From positions 1-9,917 of the forward strand of contig JAGWSE010000034.1 in NCBI GenBank assembly GCA_028869395.1: a stretch of DNA of 9,917 nucleotides, read 5' to 3'. Both the position numbers and the translations under genes were made by a program. The notes under the pieces are model-generated. The model saw nothing but the letters and a program-made list of their open reading frames with translations, did no database searches and was not told the origin of the DNA. Shown here piece by piece: positions 1 to 6,642 of the stretch (positions within the stretch are counted from its first letter, which is position 1; each line of letters begins with the position of its first letter). Source of the stretch: Alphaproteobacteria bacterium (lineage in GTDB: Bacteria > Pseudomonadota > Alphaproteobacteria > Caulobacterales > Caulobacteraceae).

Positions 1-19
1 GGCCTTGCAGGCGTCCCAT
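1..19 (-). CDS. Start of an unidentified minus-strand gene, possibly a short-chain dehydrogenase (partial)
   Basis: On the minus strand an ATG at 19 is preceded by a GAGGGG ribosome binding site and opens a frame reading M-G-R-L-Q-G before the window ends. It lies 21 bp downstream of the stop of the alpha/beta hydrolase in the same direction, so it is probably the third gene of that operon. The six residues resemble the usual beginning of short-chain dehydrogenases (M-x-R-L-x-G-K-V-A), which would fit beside a quinone oxidoreductase and a hydrolase, but six residues cannot prove a family. That a gene starts here is moderately supported; the family is a guess. Confidence 0.4.
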
Positions 20-40
20 GGTGTCCCCTCGTTCTCGTGC

Positions 41-886
41 TTAGGCGACCGCCTTCGCGCGGCTCGCGGCCGCGACGATGGCGTCGATGATCGTGTCGTA
101 GAGCCCCGGCGGCAGGTCGTGGCCCATGCCCGGGATCATCCTCAGCTCCGCGCCCGGGATCGCCTGGGCGGTCAGCTCGCCCCCCACCGGCATCACCAGC
201 GGATCGTCCGTCCCGTGCACCACCACCGCCGGGACCTTCAGGGTCTTCAGGTCCTGGGTGCGGTCGCCATCCGCACCGATCGCCATCCGCTGGCGCGCAA
301 CGCCTGCCGGATTGAAGGCGCGCCGGTATTCGGAAATCACCCGCTCCCGGAGCGCCGCCTCGTCCCAGGGATAGCCCGGGCTGCCGATGGTGCGGGCGTT
401 CTTCACGCCGTGCGTCACGAAGGCCTCGAAGTGGGCCTGGGGATCCGGCGGCGGCACGTTCAGCACCGCGGCCGCCTCCGGGGTTGACTGCAGGATCGGC
501 GGACCCGCCGCCGGCGCGGACATGATCGAGGTCATCGACAGCACCCGGTGCGGGTGGGCGATGGCGACCTTCTGGGTGATCATCCCGCCCATGGAGACGC
601 CCGCCACGTGCGCCTTCTTCACGCCAACGGCGTCCAGCACGGCGATCGCGTCGTCGGCCATGTCCTTCAGGACGTAGCTCTGGCCGTCGAGCCAGGTGGA
701 CAGGCCCACGTCGCGGTTGTCGAACCGGATCGCGCGATAGCCCTTCGCCACCAGCTTCTCGCAGAACGGGACCGGCCAGCGGGTCATCTGCGAGCCCAGG
801 CCGTTGATCAGGATCACCGTCTCCGGGTGCTCGTCGCCGAAGGTCTCGTACTCCAGCTCGACGGCGCCGTTCCTGGCTCGGGGCAT
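41..886 (-). CDS. Alpha/beta hydrolase, RdmC/esterase-like
   Basis: This 281-residue protein is a complete, probably cytoplasmic, alpha/beta hydrolase with no signal peptide. The oxyanion-side loop is N-G-L-G at residues 28-31. The strand-turn motif F-D-N-R-D-V-G-L-S at 55-63 is typical of the RdmC/aclacinomycin methylesterase-like branch. The nucleophile elbow G-V-S-M-G gives Ser98, the acid is Asp228 in H-G-T-D-D-P, and the base is His256 in G-M-G-H-D. Family members cleave esters or related bonds of small molecules; the substrate cannot be told from sequence. The start is set by AAGGAG 8 bp before the ATG. The oxidoreductase gene lies 48 bp upstream in the same direction, so co-transcription is likely. 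The triad is intact, in contrast to the second hydrolase of the window near 4615. Confidence 0.93.
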   Translation of the reverse strand: MPRARNGAVELEYETFGDEHPETVILINGLGSQMTRWPVPFCEKLVAKGYRAIRFDNRDVGLSTWLDGQSYVLKDMADDAIAVLDAVGVKKAHVAGVSMGGMITQKVAIAHPHRVLSMTSIMSAPAAGPPILQSTPEAAAVLNVPPPDPQAHFEAFVTHGVKNARTIGSPGYPWDEAALRERVISEYRRAFNPAGVARQRMAIGADGDRTQDLKTLKVPAVVVHGTDDPLVMPVGGELTAQAIPGAELRMIPGMGHDLPPGLYDTIIDAIVAAASRAKAVA

Positions 887-906
887 TGGGCGTTCTCCTT
901 CAAGAT

Positions 907-924
907 CCTCCCCTCGAGGGGGAG
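907..924. repeat. GC-rich palindrome around CTCGAG between two operon genes
   Basis: The stretch reads as a near-perfect inverted repeat centred on TCGA, with arms CTCCCC and GGGGGAG (one extra G). It sits in the 48-bp gap between the oxidoreductase stop and the hydrolase ribosome binding site. The RNA could form a short, very stable stem, but no run of T follows on either strand, so it is not a classical intrinsic terminator. It may be a dispersed intergenic palindrome, an mRNA-processing stem or an attenuating hairpin inside the operon; the sequence alone does not decide. Confidence 0.45.
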
Positions 925-934
925 CAACTTCAAC

Positions 935-1900
935 TCACGGAACCAGCAGCACCCGGCCCACGGCCTGGCGGCTTTCGATGTAGCGGTGGGCCTCGGCGGC
1001 TTCGGACAGCTTGAAGACGCGGTCCATCACCACCTTCAGCTCGCCCTTCGCCACGTCCTGGATCAGGCCCTGGATCAGGTCGTGCACCCGGTCGGTGGCG
1101 ATCTCGGCGCCCAGGAAGACGCCGGACAGCGTGCGGTTGCCGCCCATCATGGTGGAGACATCCACCTTCATCGGCTCGCGCCCGGCCGCGCCCACCATCG
1201 ACACGCGCCCGCGGTAGGCCAGCGACAGGATCGAGCCCTGCAGCGTCGTGCCGCCGACCGGATCGACGATCACGTCGGCGCCCTTGTTGTCGGTCAGGCG
1301 CATGACTTCGCGGGCGACGTCCTGGGCGGCGTAGTTGATGCCGTGCGTCAGCCCCAGCGGCTTCAGCTTCTCCAGCCGTTCGTCCGAGGAGGCCGTCGCC
1401 AGCACCATGGCGGCGCCCGCCCGCGCGGCGAGCTGGATCGCCGCCACGCCGACGCCCGAGGCGCCGGCCTGCACCAGCACCACCTCGCCCTTCTTCATGC
1501 GGCCGAACTCGAACAGGCACTCGTGGGCCGTGCCGAACGGGATCGGCACGCAGGCCGCCACCCTGACGTCCATGCCCTCGGGGATCGGCCAGGCGGTGCG
1601 GGCCGGCACGGCGCGCAGCTCCGCGTGGCTGCCGAAGGCGCCGGTGGTCACCACCTTCTGCCCGACCTTCAGCTCGGTGACCTCGGCGCCTGCCTCGATC
1701 ACCTCGCCGGCCGCCTGGTAGCCCACGATGTGCGGATTGGTGACCAGCGCGCCGCGCAGTCGGTTCAGGGTGTCGCCGCCCTCGATCGAGACCGCCTCGA
1801 CGCGGATCACGACGCCTTTCGGGTGGCGCTGGGGATCGGGGACGTCCTCGTACCGGAACACGTCCGGTCCGCCGTTCTCATAGTACACGGCCGCTTTCAT
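935..1900 (-). CDS. Zinc-independent MDR quinone oxidoreductase (NADPH:quinone reductase family)
   Basis: At 321 residues this has the normal length of the zeta-crystallin/quinone oxidoreductase branch of medium-chain dehydrogenases. The N-terminal GroES-like catalytic domain begins M-K-A-A-V-Y and covers about 1-115. The Rossmann domain has the dinucleotide-binding turn A-G-A-S-G-V-G at 145-151. The tail at 302-319 (A-E-A-H-R-Y-I-E-S ... G-R-V-L-L) is typical of the family. The cysteine/histidine zinc site of alcohol dehydrogenases is absent: residues 60-65 read G-Y-Q-A-A-G where zinc enzymes have G-H-E. By family it should use NADPH to reduce quinones or activated double bonds in the cytoplasm; the true substrate is unknown. 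An AAGGGGAAG site precedes the ATG. It heads the minus-strand operon with the hydrolase and is divergent from the VOC gene, 75 bp away. Confidence 0.93.
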   Translation of the reverse strand: MKAAVYYENGGPDVFRYEDVPDPQRHPKGVVIRVEAVSIEGGDTLNRLRGALVTNPHIVGYQAAGEVIEAGAEVTELKVGQKVVTTGAFGSHAELRAVPARTAWPIPEGMDVRVAACVPIPFGTAHECLFEFGRMKKGEVVLVQAGASGVGVAAIQLAARAGAAMVLATASSDERLEKLKPLGLTHGINYAAQDVAREVMRLTDNKGADVIVDPVGGTTLQGSILSLAYRGRVSMVGAAGREPMKVDVSTMMGGNRTLSGVFLGAEIATDRVHDLIQGLIQDVAKGELKVVMDRVFKLSEAAEAHRYIESRQAVGRVLLVP

Positions 1901-1927
1901 CGAGCGTCTTCCCCTTCGAACATCTGT

Positions 1928-1956
1928 TTGACTTCACCCATTCCACGGCCATGCTG
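1928..1956 (+). promoter_or_regulatory. Candidate promoter for the VOC-patatin unit
   Basis: A TTGACT box at 1928-1933 is followed after 17 bp by ATGCTG at 1951-1956, 20 bp before the VOC start codon. The first box is close to the sigma-70 -35 consensus; the second is a poor -10. The position inside a 75-bp divergent gap makes a promoter here reasonable, but the exact boxes are uncertain. Confidence 0.28.
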
Positions 1957-1963
1957 CGGGCGC

Positions 1964-1973
1964 AAGGGAGGGG
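1964..1973 (+). promoter_or_regulatory. Ribosome binding site that fixes the VOC start
   Basis: AAGGGAGGGG lies just before the ATG at 1976, with 4 bp between its GGAGG core and the start codon. The spacing is slightly short. The open frame continues upstream to 548, but there it only overlaps the two minus-strand genes, so this site decides the start. Confidence 0.6.
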
Positions 1974-1975
1974 CC

Positions 1976-2653
1976 ATGCAACTCGCCAAACCGCGCATCG
2001 ACATCGGCCTCTCCACCAACGATCTCGAACCCATGCTGGCCTTCTGGCAAGGCGAAGTGGGGCTCGTCCTCGACCACGTGCTCAAGATCCGCCGCGGCCA
2101 GGACCAGCACCGCCATGACGTCAACGGCAGCGTGCTGAAGATCAACTGGCACGCCGAGCCCCTGCCGCCCAACCCGCCCTCCGGCTACCGCGAGCTGATC
2201 ATCGCCCGCGAAGGGGTGGGCGCGCCGCGTTATCTTTTCGACCCGGAAGGCGACCGCGTCAGCCTCGTGGAGCCGGGGACCGGCGGCGTCACCCAGATCG
2301 GCGTGCGCCTGGCGGTCCGCGACCTCGCGGCCCACCGCCGCTTCTACGCCGAGGCGCTCGGACTTCCGGAGGAGGCGGAGGGCGCGTTCCGTGCGGGCGA
2401 GAGCCTGATCCTGCTGGAGGAACGCCCCGACGCCCCGTCCGACGCGGCCATGCAGGGGCCCGGCTGGCGCTACATCACCTTCCAGGTCTTCAAGGTGGAC
2501 GAGGAACACGCCAAGGTGCTGGCCGCCGGCGGCCGCGAAGCGCTGGCCCCGGTCACGCTGGGGACCACGGCGCGGATCTCCATGGTCCGCGACCCGGACG
2601 GCAACTGGATCGAGCTGTCGCAGCGCGCCTCCGTCGTGGGCTCGCTGGAGTAG
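1976..2653 (+). CDS. Two-module VOC (glyoxalase/bleomycin-resistance fold) protein
   Basis: The 225-residue product contains two VOC half-modules, about 5-100 and 105-218. Repeated signatures are a strand followed by an N/R-D-L turn (D-I-G-L-S-T-N-D-L at 9-17; G-V-R-L-A-V-R-D-L at 109-117), F-Y-A-E-A-L-G-L at 123-130, and endings F-D-P-E-G-D-R-V-S-L-V-E (88-99) and R-D-P-D-G-N-W-I-E-L (205-214). The final Glu213 is the usual metal ligand, but the histidines that normally open the metal-binding strands are not at the expected places (Asp9, Gly109 and Tyr166 lie near them). A classical extradiol dioxygenase or glyoxalase I is therefore unlikely; a binding protein or divergent enzyme is possible. 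A patatin gene follows after 13 bp, so the two are probably co-transcribed. Confidence 0.88.
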   Translation: MQLAKPRIDIGLSTNDLEPMLAFWQGEVGLVLDHVLKIRRGQDQHRHDVNGSVLKINWHAEPLPPNPPSGYRELIIAREGVGAPRYLFDPEGDRVSLVEPGTGGVTQIGVRLAVRDLAAHRRFYAEALGLPEEAEGAFRAGESLILLEERPDAPSDAAMQGPGWRYITFQVFKVDEEHAKVLAAGGREALAPVTLGTTARISMVRDPDGNWIELSQRASVVGSLE

Positions 2654-2666
2654 GAAGGAGAACGCC

Positions 2667-3551
2667 ATGTCACGGGCTCTGGTGCTGGGCGGAGGCGGGC
2701 CTGTGGGCATCGCCTGGGAATGCGGCCTGATCGCGGGGCTCGCGCAGGCGGGCGTCGACCTCGGCGCCGCCGACTTCACCCTCGGCACCTCGGCGGGCTC
2801 CTTCGTGGGCGCCAGGCTCGCCATGGGGGCCGAGGCTGCAGGCCTGGCCGAGCCGATCCTCGCCGAGGCCGCCCGCGCCGCGAGCGCGGCCCCCCGCGAG
2901 GGCCCGCAGCGCAAGCCCGCCGACCTCCGCTTCCTGATGGAGAAGATGACCGAGGCCCAGACCTCGCTGCGCAATCCCGCCGAGGTCCGCGCCGAGATCG
3001 GCGCCTGGGCGCTCGCGGCCGAGACCATCGGCGAGGACGACTTCATCGCCAGCTTCGGCCGCTCCTTCGCAGGCCTGGCCGCCGACTATTGGCCGGAGCG
3101 CGGCTACGCCTGCACGGCGGTCGACGCCGAGACCGGCGGCTTCCAGCTCTGGACCAAGGATTCGGGCGTCGGCCTGACGCGCGCGGTCGCGTCCAGCTGC
3201 AGCGTGCCGGGCGTCTATCCGCCGGTGACGCTCAAGGGCCGCCGCTACATCGATGGCGGCATGCGCTCGGGAACCAACGCCGATCTCGCCGGCGGCCACG
3301 AGCTGGTGGTGCTGGTGGCGCTCCGGCTCGGCGACGGCGGCCCGAACGACCGCATGCGCGCTCGCCTGGAGGAAGAGATCGCGTCCCTCGAGGATGGCGG
3401 CTCGGAGGTCCTGCTGATCACCCCCGACGCCGCCAGCCAGACAGCCTTCGGGGCGAACCTCATGGACTTCCGGCGGCGTCCCGGCGCCGTCCAGGCCGGC
3501 CTCGATCAGGGCCGGGCGCTGGCCGCCGAACTCGCCGCCCGCTGGAGCTGA
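2667..3551 (+). CDS. Patatin-like phospholipase / lipid acyl hydrolase
   Basis: This 294-residue protein has all elements of a bacterial patatin-like hydrolase. The oxyanion loop is G-G-G-G-P-V-G at residues 8-14, the nucleophile elbow is G-T-S-A-G with Ser42, and the catalytic aspartate is Asp196 in I-D-G-G. These form the Ser-Asp dyad of the family, which removes acyl chains from phospholipids or other lipids. The length matches small RssA-like members; no signal peptide or clear membrane anchor is visible, so it should act in the cytoplasm or at the inner face of the membrane. An AAGGAG site 7 bp before the ATG and a 13-bp gap to the VOC stop indicate one transcript. The substrate, and whether the VOC protein helps it, are unknown. 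Confidence 0.93.
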   Translation: MSRALVLGGGGPVGIAWECGLIAGLAQAGVDLGAADFTLGTSAGSFVGARLAMGAEAAGLAEPILAEAARAASAAPREGPQRKPADLRFLMEKMTEAQTSLRNPAEVRAEIGAWALAAETIGEDDFIASFGRSFAGLAADYWPERGYACTAVDAETGGFQLWTKDSGVGLTRAVASSCSVPGVYPPVTLKGRRYIDGGMRSGTNADLAGGHELVVLVALRLGDGGPNDRMRARLEEEIASLEDGGSEVLLITPDAASQTAFGANLMDFRRRPGAVQAGLDQGRALAAELAARWS

Positions 3552-3604
3552 GCCGCCGCGACGATCGGGCAGACGGAAGAGGCTTGCTCCGCCGTACGCC
3601 CGCC

Positions 3605-3679
3605 GACGAGGCGATCGCCTTGAAGGTCATCAAAGAGAACTGCGGCGAGCTGATGCGCGAAAAGGGCTTCCCGGCCTAA
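3605..3679 (+). pseudogene. Orphan 3' coding remnant of an unidentified gene
   Basis: After the patatin stop, a frame ending in TAA at 3677-3679 encodes a lysine- and glutamate-rich, helix-like tail: D-E-A-I-A-L-K-V-I-K-E-N-C-G-E-L-M-R-E-K and then G-F-P-A. In its last 23 sense codons, 21 third positions are G or C but only 8 second positions are, which is the codon signature of a real gene in this genome. No credible start is present: the nearest, TTG at 3584, has a GGAAGAGG only 1 bp upstream, too close to work normally. Its stop overlaps the stop of the convergent regulator gene. The best reading is the C-terminal end of a gene whose front was lost, or a 31-codon miniature gene from TTG 3584. 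I do not recognise the family. Confidence 0.4.
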
Positions 3680-4503
3680 CCGCCCTGGGCGGCCAGCGAC
3701 CGAAGCGCCTCCACGGTATGCGCGTCCGCCGGCAGGAAGGTCTCCAGCGCCAGCTCCGACAGGGTGATGTCGAGCGGCGCGCCGAAGACCGTGGTCGTGC
3801 TGAAGAAGGCGAGCATTCCCAGCGCTTGCGTCCGCAGCTTCAGCGGCACGGCGACCCCGCCGAACTCGTGGTTCTCCACGGGCGCCGCCCCCGGCGGGAC
3901 AGGATAGGCCGCCAATTCCCCGCGCAGGGCCTCCAGCTCCGGGTCGGCGGTCGCCTCGATCTGGCTCGCCAGCCGCTCCAGGATGTGGCCGCGCCATTCG
4001 CCGAAGTTGGCGATCCTCGGGCCCAGCCCATCCGGGTGCAGGCTGAGCCTGAGCACATTGACCGGCGGCTCCAGCAGCCAGTCCGCGACGCCGGCCAGCA
4101 GCGGCGCCACCGCCCGGTTCGCGGCCTGCATTCTCCAGGCCTTGTCGACCACCAGGGCCGGAAAGGGCTCGTGAGCGGCCAGCACCAGGTCGATCGAGCG
4201 GCGCACCGGCGCCAGCGCCGGATCGTCCAGGCTCCGCTCGGCGTAGGCCGGCGCGAAGCCGGCGGCCAGCAGCAGCGCGTTGCGGGCCCTGAGCGGCGCC
4301 TGCAGCGCCTCGGCCAGCTGCAGCAGCATGTCCCGGCTGGGCCTGGCGCGCCCGGTCTCCAGGAAGCTGAGATGGCGCGTCGAGACACCCGCCTCGCAGG
4401 CGAGATCGAGCTGCGAGAGCCTGCGCCGCTCGCGCCATTCGCGGATCAGCGCGCCGGGGCTCGGCGCTGCGGCGCGGCGGGGCGATAGCACGGCGTCGGT
4501 CAT
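3676..4503 (-). CDS. XRE-family transcriptional regulator with MmyB-like ligand-binding domain
   Basis: This 275-residue protein has an N-terminal XRE helix-turn-helix at about 16-72: L-I-R-E-W-R-E-R-R-R-L-S-Q-L-D-L-A, then the recognition-helix region G-V-S-T-R-H-L-S-F-L-E-T-G and R-A-R-P-S-R-D. The rest (about 100-270) matches the MmyB-like PAS-type ligand-binding domain, with A-N-R-A-V-A-P-L-L, N-V-L-R-L-S-L-H-P-D-G-L, F-G-E-W-R-G-H-I-L-E-R-L and the F-F-S-T-T-T-V-F-G-A-P-L-D-I-T end. Such regulators usually control a divergent neighbour; structures of the family suggest a fatty-acid-like ligand. Here the neighbour is an alpha/beta hydrolase, and a perfect inverted repeat lies between them. 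Local repression and autoregulation are likely but inferred. Domain order and length are complete. Its stop codon overlaps that of the plus-strand remnant. Confidence 0.93.
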   Translation of the reverse strand: MTDAVLSPRRAAAPSPGALIREWRERRRLSQLDLACEAGVSTRHLSFLETGRARPSRDMLLQLAEALQAPLRARNALLLAAGFAPAYAERSLDDPALAPVRRSIDLVLAAHEPFPALVVDKAWRMQAANRAVAPLLAGVADWLLEPPVNVLRLSLHPDGLGPRIANFGEWRGHILERLASQIEATADPELEALRGELAAYPVPPGAAPVENHEFGGVAVPLKLRTQALGMLAFFSTTTVFGAPLDITLSELALETFLPADAHTVEALRSLAAQGG

Positions 4504-4538
4504 GGCCGCGATCCTGCGCCGGATCGGGCGGCTCGGCC

Positions 4539-4555
4539 ATTACCTCCCAGGTAAT
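4539..4555. promoter_or_regulatory. Probable operator: perfect 7-3-7 inverted repeat ATTACCT-CCC-AGGTAAT
   Basis: This is an exact dyad of two 7-bp arms separated by 3 bp, in the 111-bp gap between the regulator and the hydrolase. Its AT-rich arms stand out from the surrounding GC-rich DNA. It begins 36 bp upstream of the regulator start and ends 60 bp upstream of the hydrolase start, so one bound dimer could control both promoters. The half-site length and symmetry suit a dimeric XRE protein. Binding by this particular regulator is inferred from position and symmetry. Confidence 0.72.
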
Positions 4556-4614
4556 CGACCGCATGACCCAGGCATGGCGATCTTGCGGCGCATTCCAACG
4601 GGAAGGAGCCCGCC

Positions 4615-5470
4615 ATGAACCGCCGCCACCTGATGCACGCCGCCTTCGGCGCAGACGTCGCCCCCGCGCAGCGCCGCCGGCCCGCGACGGCGCGCGCCGC
4701 CGACGGGACCGAGCTCGCCGTCCGCGACTGGGGCGAGGGGCCGACGGTGCTCTTTGTCAACGCCTGGGCCTGCCCGATGGGGATGTGGGACCTGCAGGTC
4801 GCGGCCCTCGCCCAGGCCGGCGCCCGCTGTGTGACCTTCGACCGGCGCGGCCACGGCCGCTCGCAGGACCCGGGCTGCGGCTACGACATGGAGACGCTCG
4901 CCTCCGACCTCGCCGCCGTCATCGACCAGCTCGACCTCACGGAGGTGACCCTCGTCGGTCATTCCATGGGCGGCGCCGAGGCGATCCGCTATCTCGCCCG
5001 ACACGACCGCGGCCAGGCGGCGCGGGCCGTCCTGCTGGCGCCCGCCGCGCCCTGCCTGACCCAGACCGGCGACAACCCCTACGGCGTCCCCGCCGAGGGC
5101 CATGAGCAGCTCCGCGCCGCCTGGGTCGCCGACTTCCCGAAGTGGCTGGCCGACAACGCCCGACCCTTCTACACGCCGCAGACCTCGCAGGAGACGGTCG
5201 ACGCGGGCGTGCGCATGCTGCTGGAATGCCCGCTGCCCGTGGCGCTCGCCTGCAACCGCGCCCTGGTCTCCACCGACCTGCGCGACGACTGCCGGAAGGT
5301 CCGCGTGCCCACGCTGGTGGTCCTCGGCGCCGCTGGAGGCCACGGGCCGCCGCGTCGCCGCGCTGATCCCCGGCGCCAGGCTGCAGGTCGTGCCGGGCGC
5401 GCCACACGGGCTCTTCACCACCCACGCCGAGGTGGTGAACCAGGCGATCCTCGAGGCGGCGAGGGCCTAG
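4615..5470 (+). pseudogene. Alpha/beta hydrolase disrupted by an internal frameshifting deletion
   Basis: From ATG 4615 (AAGGAG 7 bp upstream) the frame encodes a good alpha/beta hydrolase: R-D-W-G-E-G-P at 37-43, F-D-R-R-G-H-G-R-S at 75-83, and nucleophile elbow G-H-S-M-G with Ser117. After V-P-T-L-V-V-L-G-A (to Ala239, base 5331) homology jumps to the +1 frame at 5330, which continues P-L-E-A-T-G-R-R and reaches the histidine motif G-A-P-H-G-L-F-T-T-H and a TAG at 5468. Relatives have about six residues between that Gly and that Pro, holding the catalytic Asp; here only 4 bp remain, so about 14 bp seem deleted, and adding 14 bp gives an in-frame 289-residue protein. The N-terminus (M-N-R-R-H-L-M-H-A-A) looks like a decayed Tat signal. 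It is divergent from the XRE regulator and probably its target. A natural null allele or an assembly error are both possible. Confidence 0.8.
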
Positions 5471-6642
5471 GCGGCGGCCGCGTTCTTCTTCACGAACGAT
5501 CGGACGGCCGCGATCACCTGGTCCTGGTCGTCCTCGGTCAGGTAGGCGTGCATCGGCAGGCTGATCACCTGGTCGGCCTTGGCCTCGGTCACCGGCAGAC
5601 CAGCGGGCGCGGTCGGATAGCCGGAATAGACGCCCTGCCGGTGGATCGGGATCGGATAGTAGACCGCGCTCGGGATCCCTTGCGCCTTCAGGTGCTGGGC
5701 GAGCCCGTCGCGGTCGTCCGTCTCGATCGTGTACTGCGCCCAGACCGAAACCCCGCCGTCGATCACCTTCGGCGTGGTCACCAGGTCGCCGAGCCCCGCC
5801 GCGTAGCGGTCCGCCACCCGGTTCCGCGCCCTGATCTCGTCGGCGAAGATGGAAAGCTTCTGCAGCAGCACCGCGGCCTGGATCGTGTCCATCCGGCTGT
5901 TCAGGCCGACGCGCACGTTCAGGTACTTGGGGTCGTGCTCGAAGGTCTTGCCCTCGATGTCCGACTTCACCGCCTGGCCGTGCACCCGCAGCGAGACCAG
6001 CAGGTCGTGCAGCCGCTCGTCCTTGCTGAGCACCGCCCCGCCGTCGCCGTAGCAGCCCAGCGGCTTGGCCGGGAAGAAGGAGGTGGTGGCCACGTCCGCC
6101 CAATGGATCGGGTGATGGCCGCCCAGCGTGCAGCCGAAGCCCTGCGCCGAATCGGCGATCAGCTTCAGCCCGTGCTTCCTCGCGACCGCGGCGATGGCCG
6201 GATAGTCCGCCGGCTGGCCGAACAGGTCGACGGCTATCACCGCCCTGGGCGTCAGCCTGCCCTCCCGCTTCACCGCCGCCATGGCGGCGTCAAGCGAGGC
6301 GGCGTCCATGTTGTAGGTCGCCGGATCGATGTCCACGAACACCGGCGAGGCGCCCACCAGCGGCATCACCTCCGCCGTCGCGGCGAAGGTGAACGAGGGG
6401 CAGAAGACCGCGTCCCCCGGCCCGATCCCCCAGGCCATCAGCGGCAGCACCAGCGCCTCGGTGCCCGAGCCGCAGGACAGCGCGAACGGCGCCTGGCCGA
6501 ACGCCGCCAGCGCGGCTTCGAATTCGGCGATCTCCGGGCCCATGATGTAGGCGCCGGAGCGGACCACCTTCAGGATTGCGTCTTCCAGCGGTTGGCCCAG
6601 TCGCTTGCGCTGCGCCTGCAGGTCGATGAACGGTATCGGCAT
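5467..6642 (-). CDS. WbpE-like sugar aminotransferase (DegT/DnrJ/EryC1/StrS family)
   Basis: This 391-residue protein is a full-length, PLP-dependent aminotransferase that converts a nucleotide-linked keto sugar to an amino sugar, usually with glutamate as donor. Family marks are the opening P-F-I-D-L-Q-A-Q, Y-I-M-G-P-E at 32-37, G-S-G-T-E-A-L at 58-64, A-D-S-A-Q with Asp164 and Gln167 for the cofactor, and S-F-F-P-A-K-P-L-G-C-Y-G-D-G-G with Lys193 as Schiff-base lysine. The tail S-L-P-M-H-A-Y-L-T-E-D-D-Q-D at 361-374 is also typical. It most resembles the WbpE/WlbC group acting on UDP-3-keto sugars for surface polysaccharide. No other sugar gene is next to it. I chose ATG 6642 because homologs begin near F-I-D-L; an in-frame ATG at 6669 would add nine residues, and neither has a strong ribosome site. 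Its stop overlaps the hydrolase stop. Confidence 0.93.
   Translation of the reverse strand: MPIPFIDLQAQRKRLGQPLEDAILKVVRSGAYIMGPEIAEFEAALAAFGQAPFALSCGSGTEALVLPLMAWGIGPGDAVFCPSFTFAATAEVMPLVGASPVFVDIDPATYNMDAASLDAAMAAVKREGRLTPRAVIAVDLFGQPADYPAIAAVARKHGLKLIADSAQGFGCTLGGHHPIHWADVATTSFFPAKPLGCYGDGGAVLSKDERLHDLLVSLRVHGQAVKSDIEGKTFEHDPKYLNVRVGLNSRMDTIQAAVLLQKLSIFADEIRARNRVADRYAAGLGDLVTTPKVIDGGVSVWAQYTIETDDRDGLAQHLKAQGIPSAVYYPIPIHRQGVYSGYPTAPAGLPVTEAKADQVISLPMHAYLTEDDQDQVIAAVRSFVKKNAAAA

Noticed and set aside
548..1975. Upstream extension of the VOC frame to 548
   Set aside because: It lies antisense to two clear minus-strand genes and encodes low-complexity His/Arg/Gly-rich sequence; a good ribosome site marks the real start at 1976.
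1934..3046. A 370-codon minus-strand frame opposite VOC and patatin
   Set aside because: Both plus-strand genes carry recognisable motifs; the antisense product has none and a biased composition.
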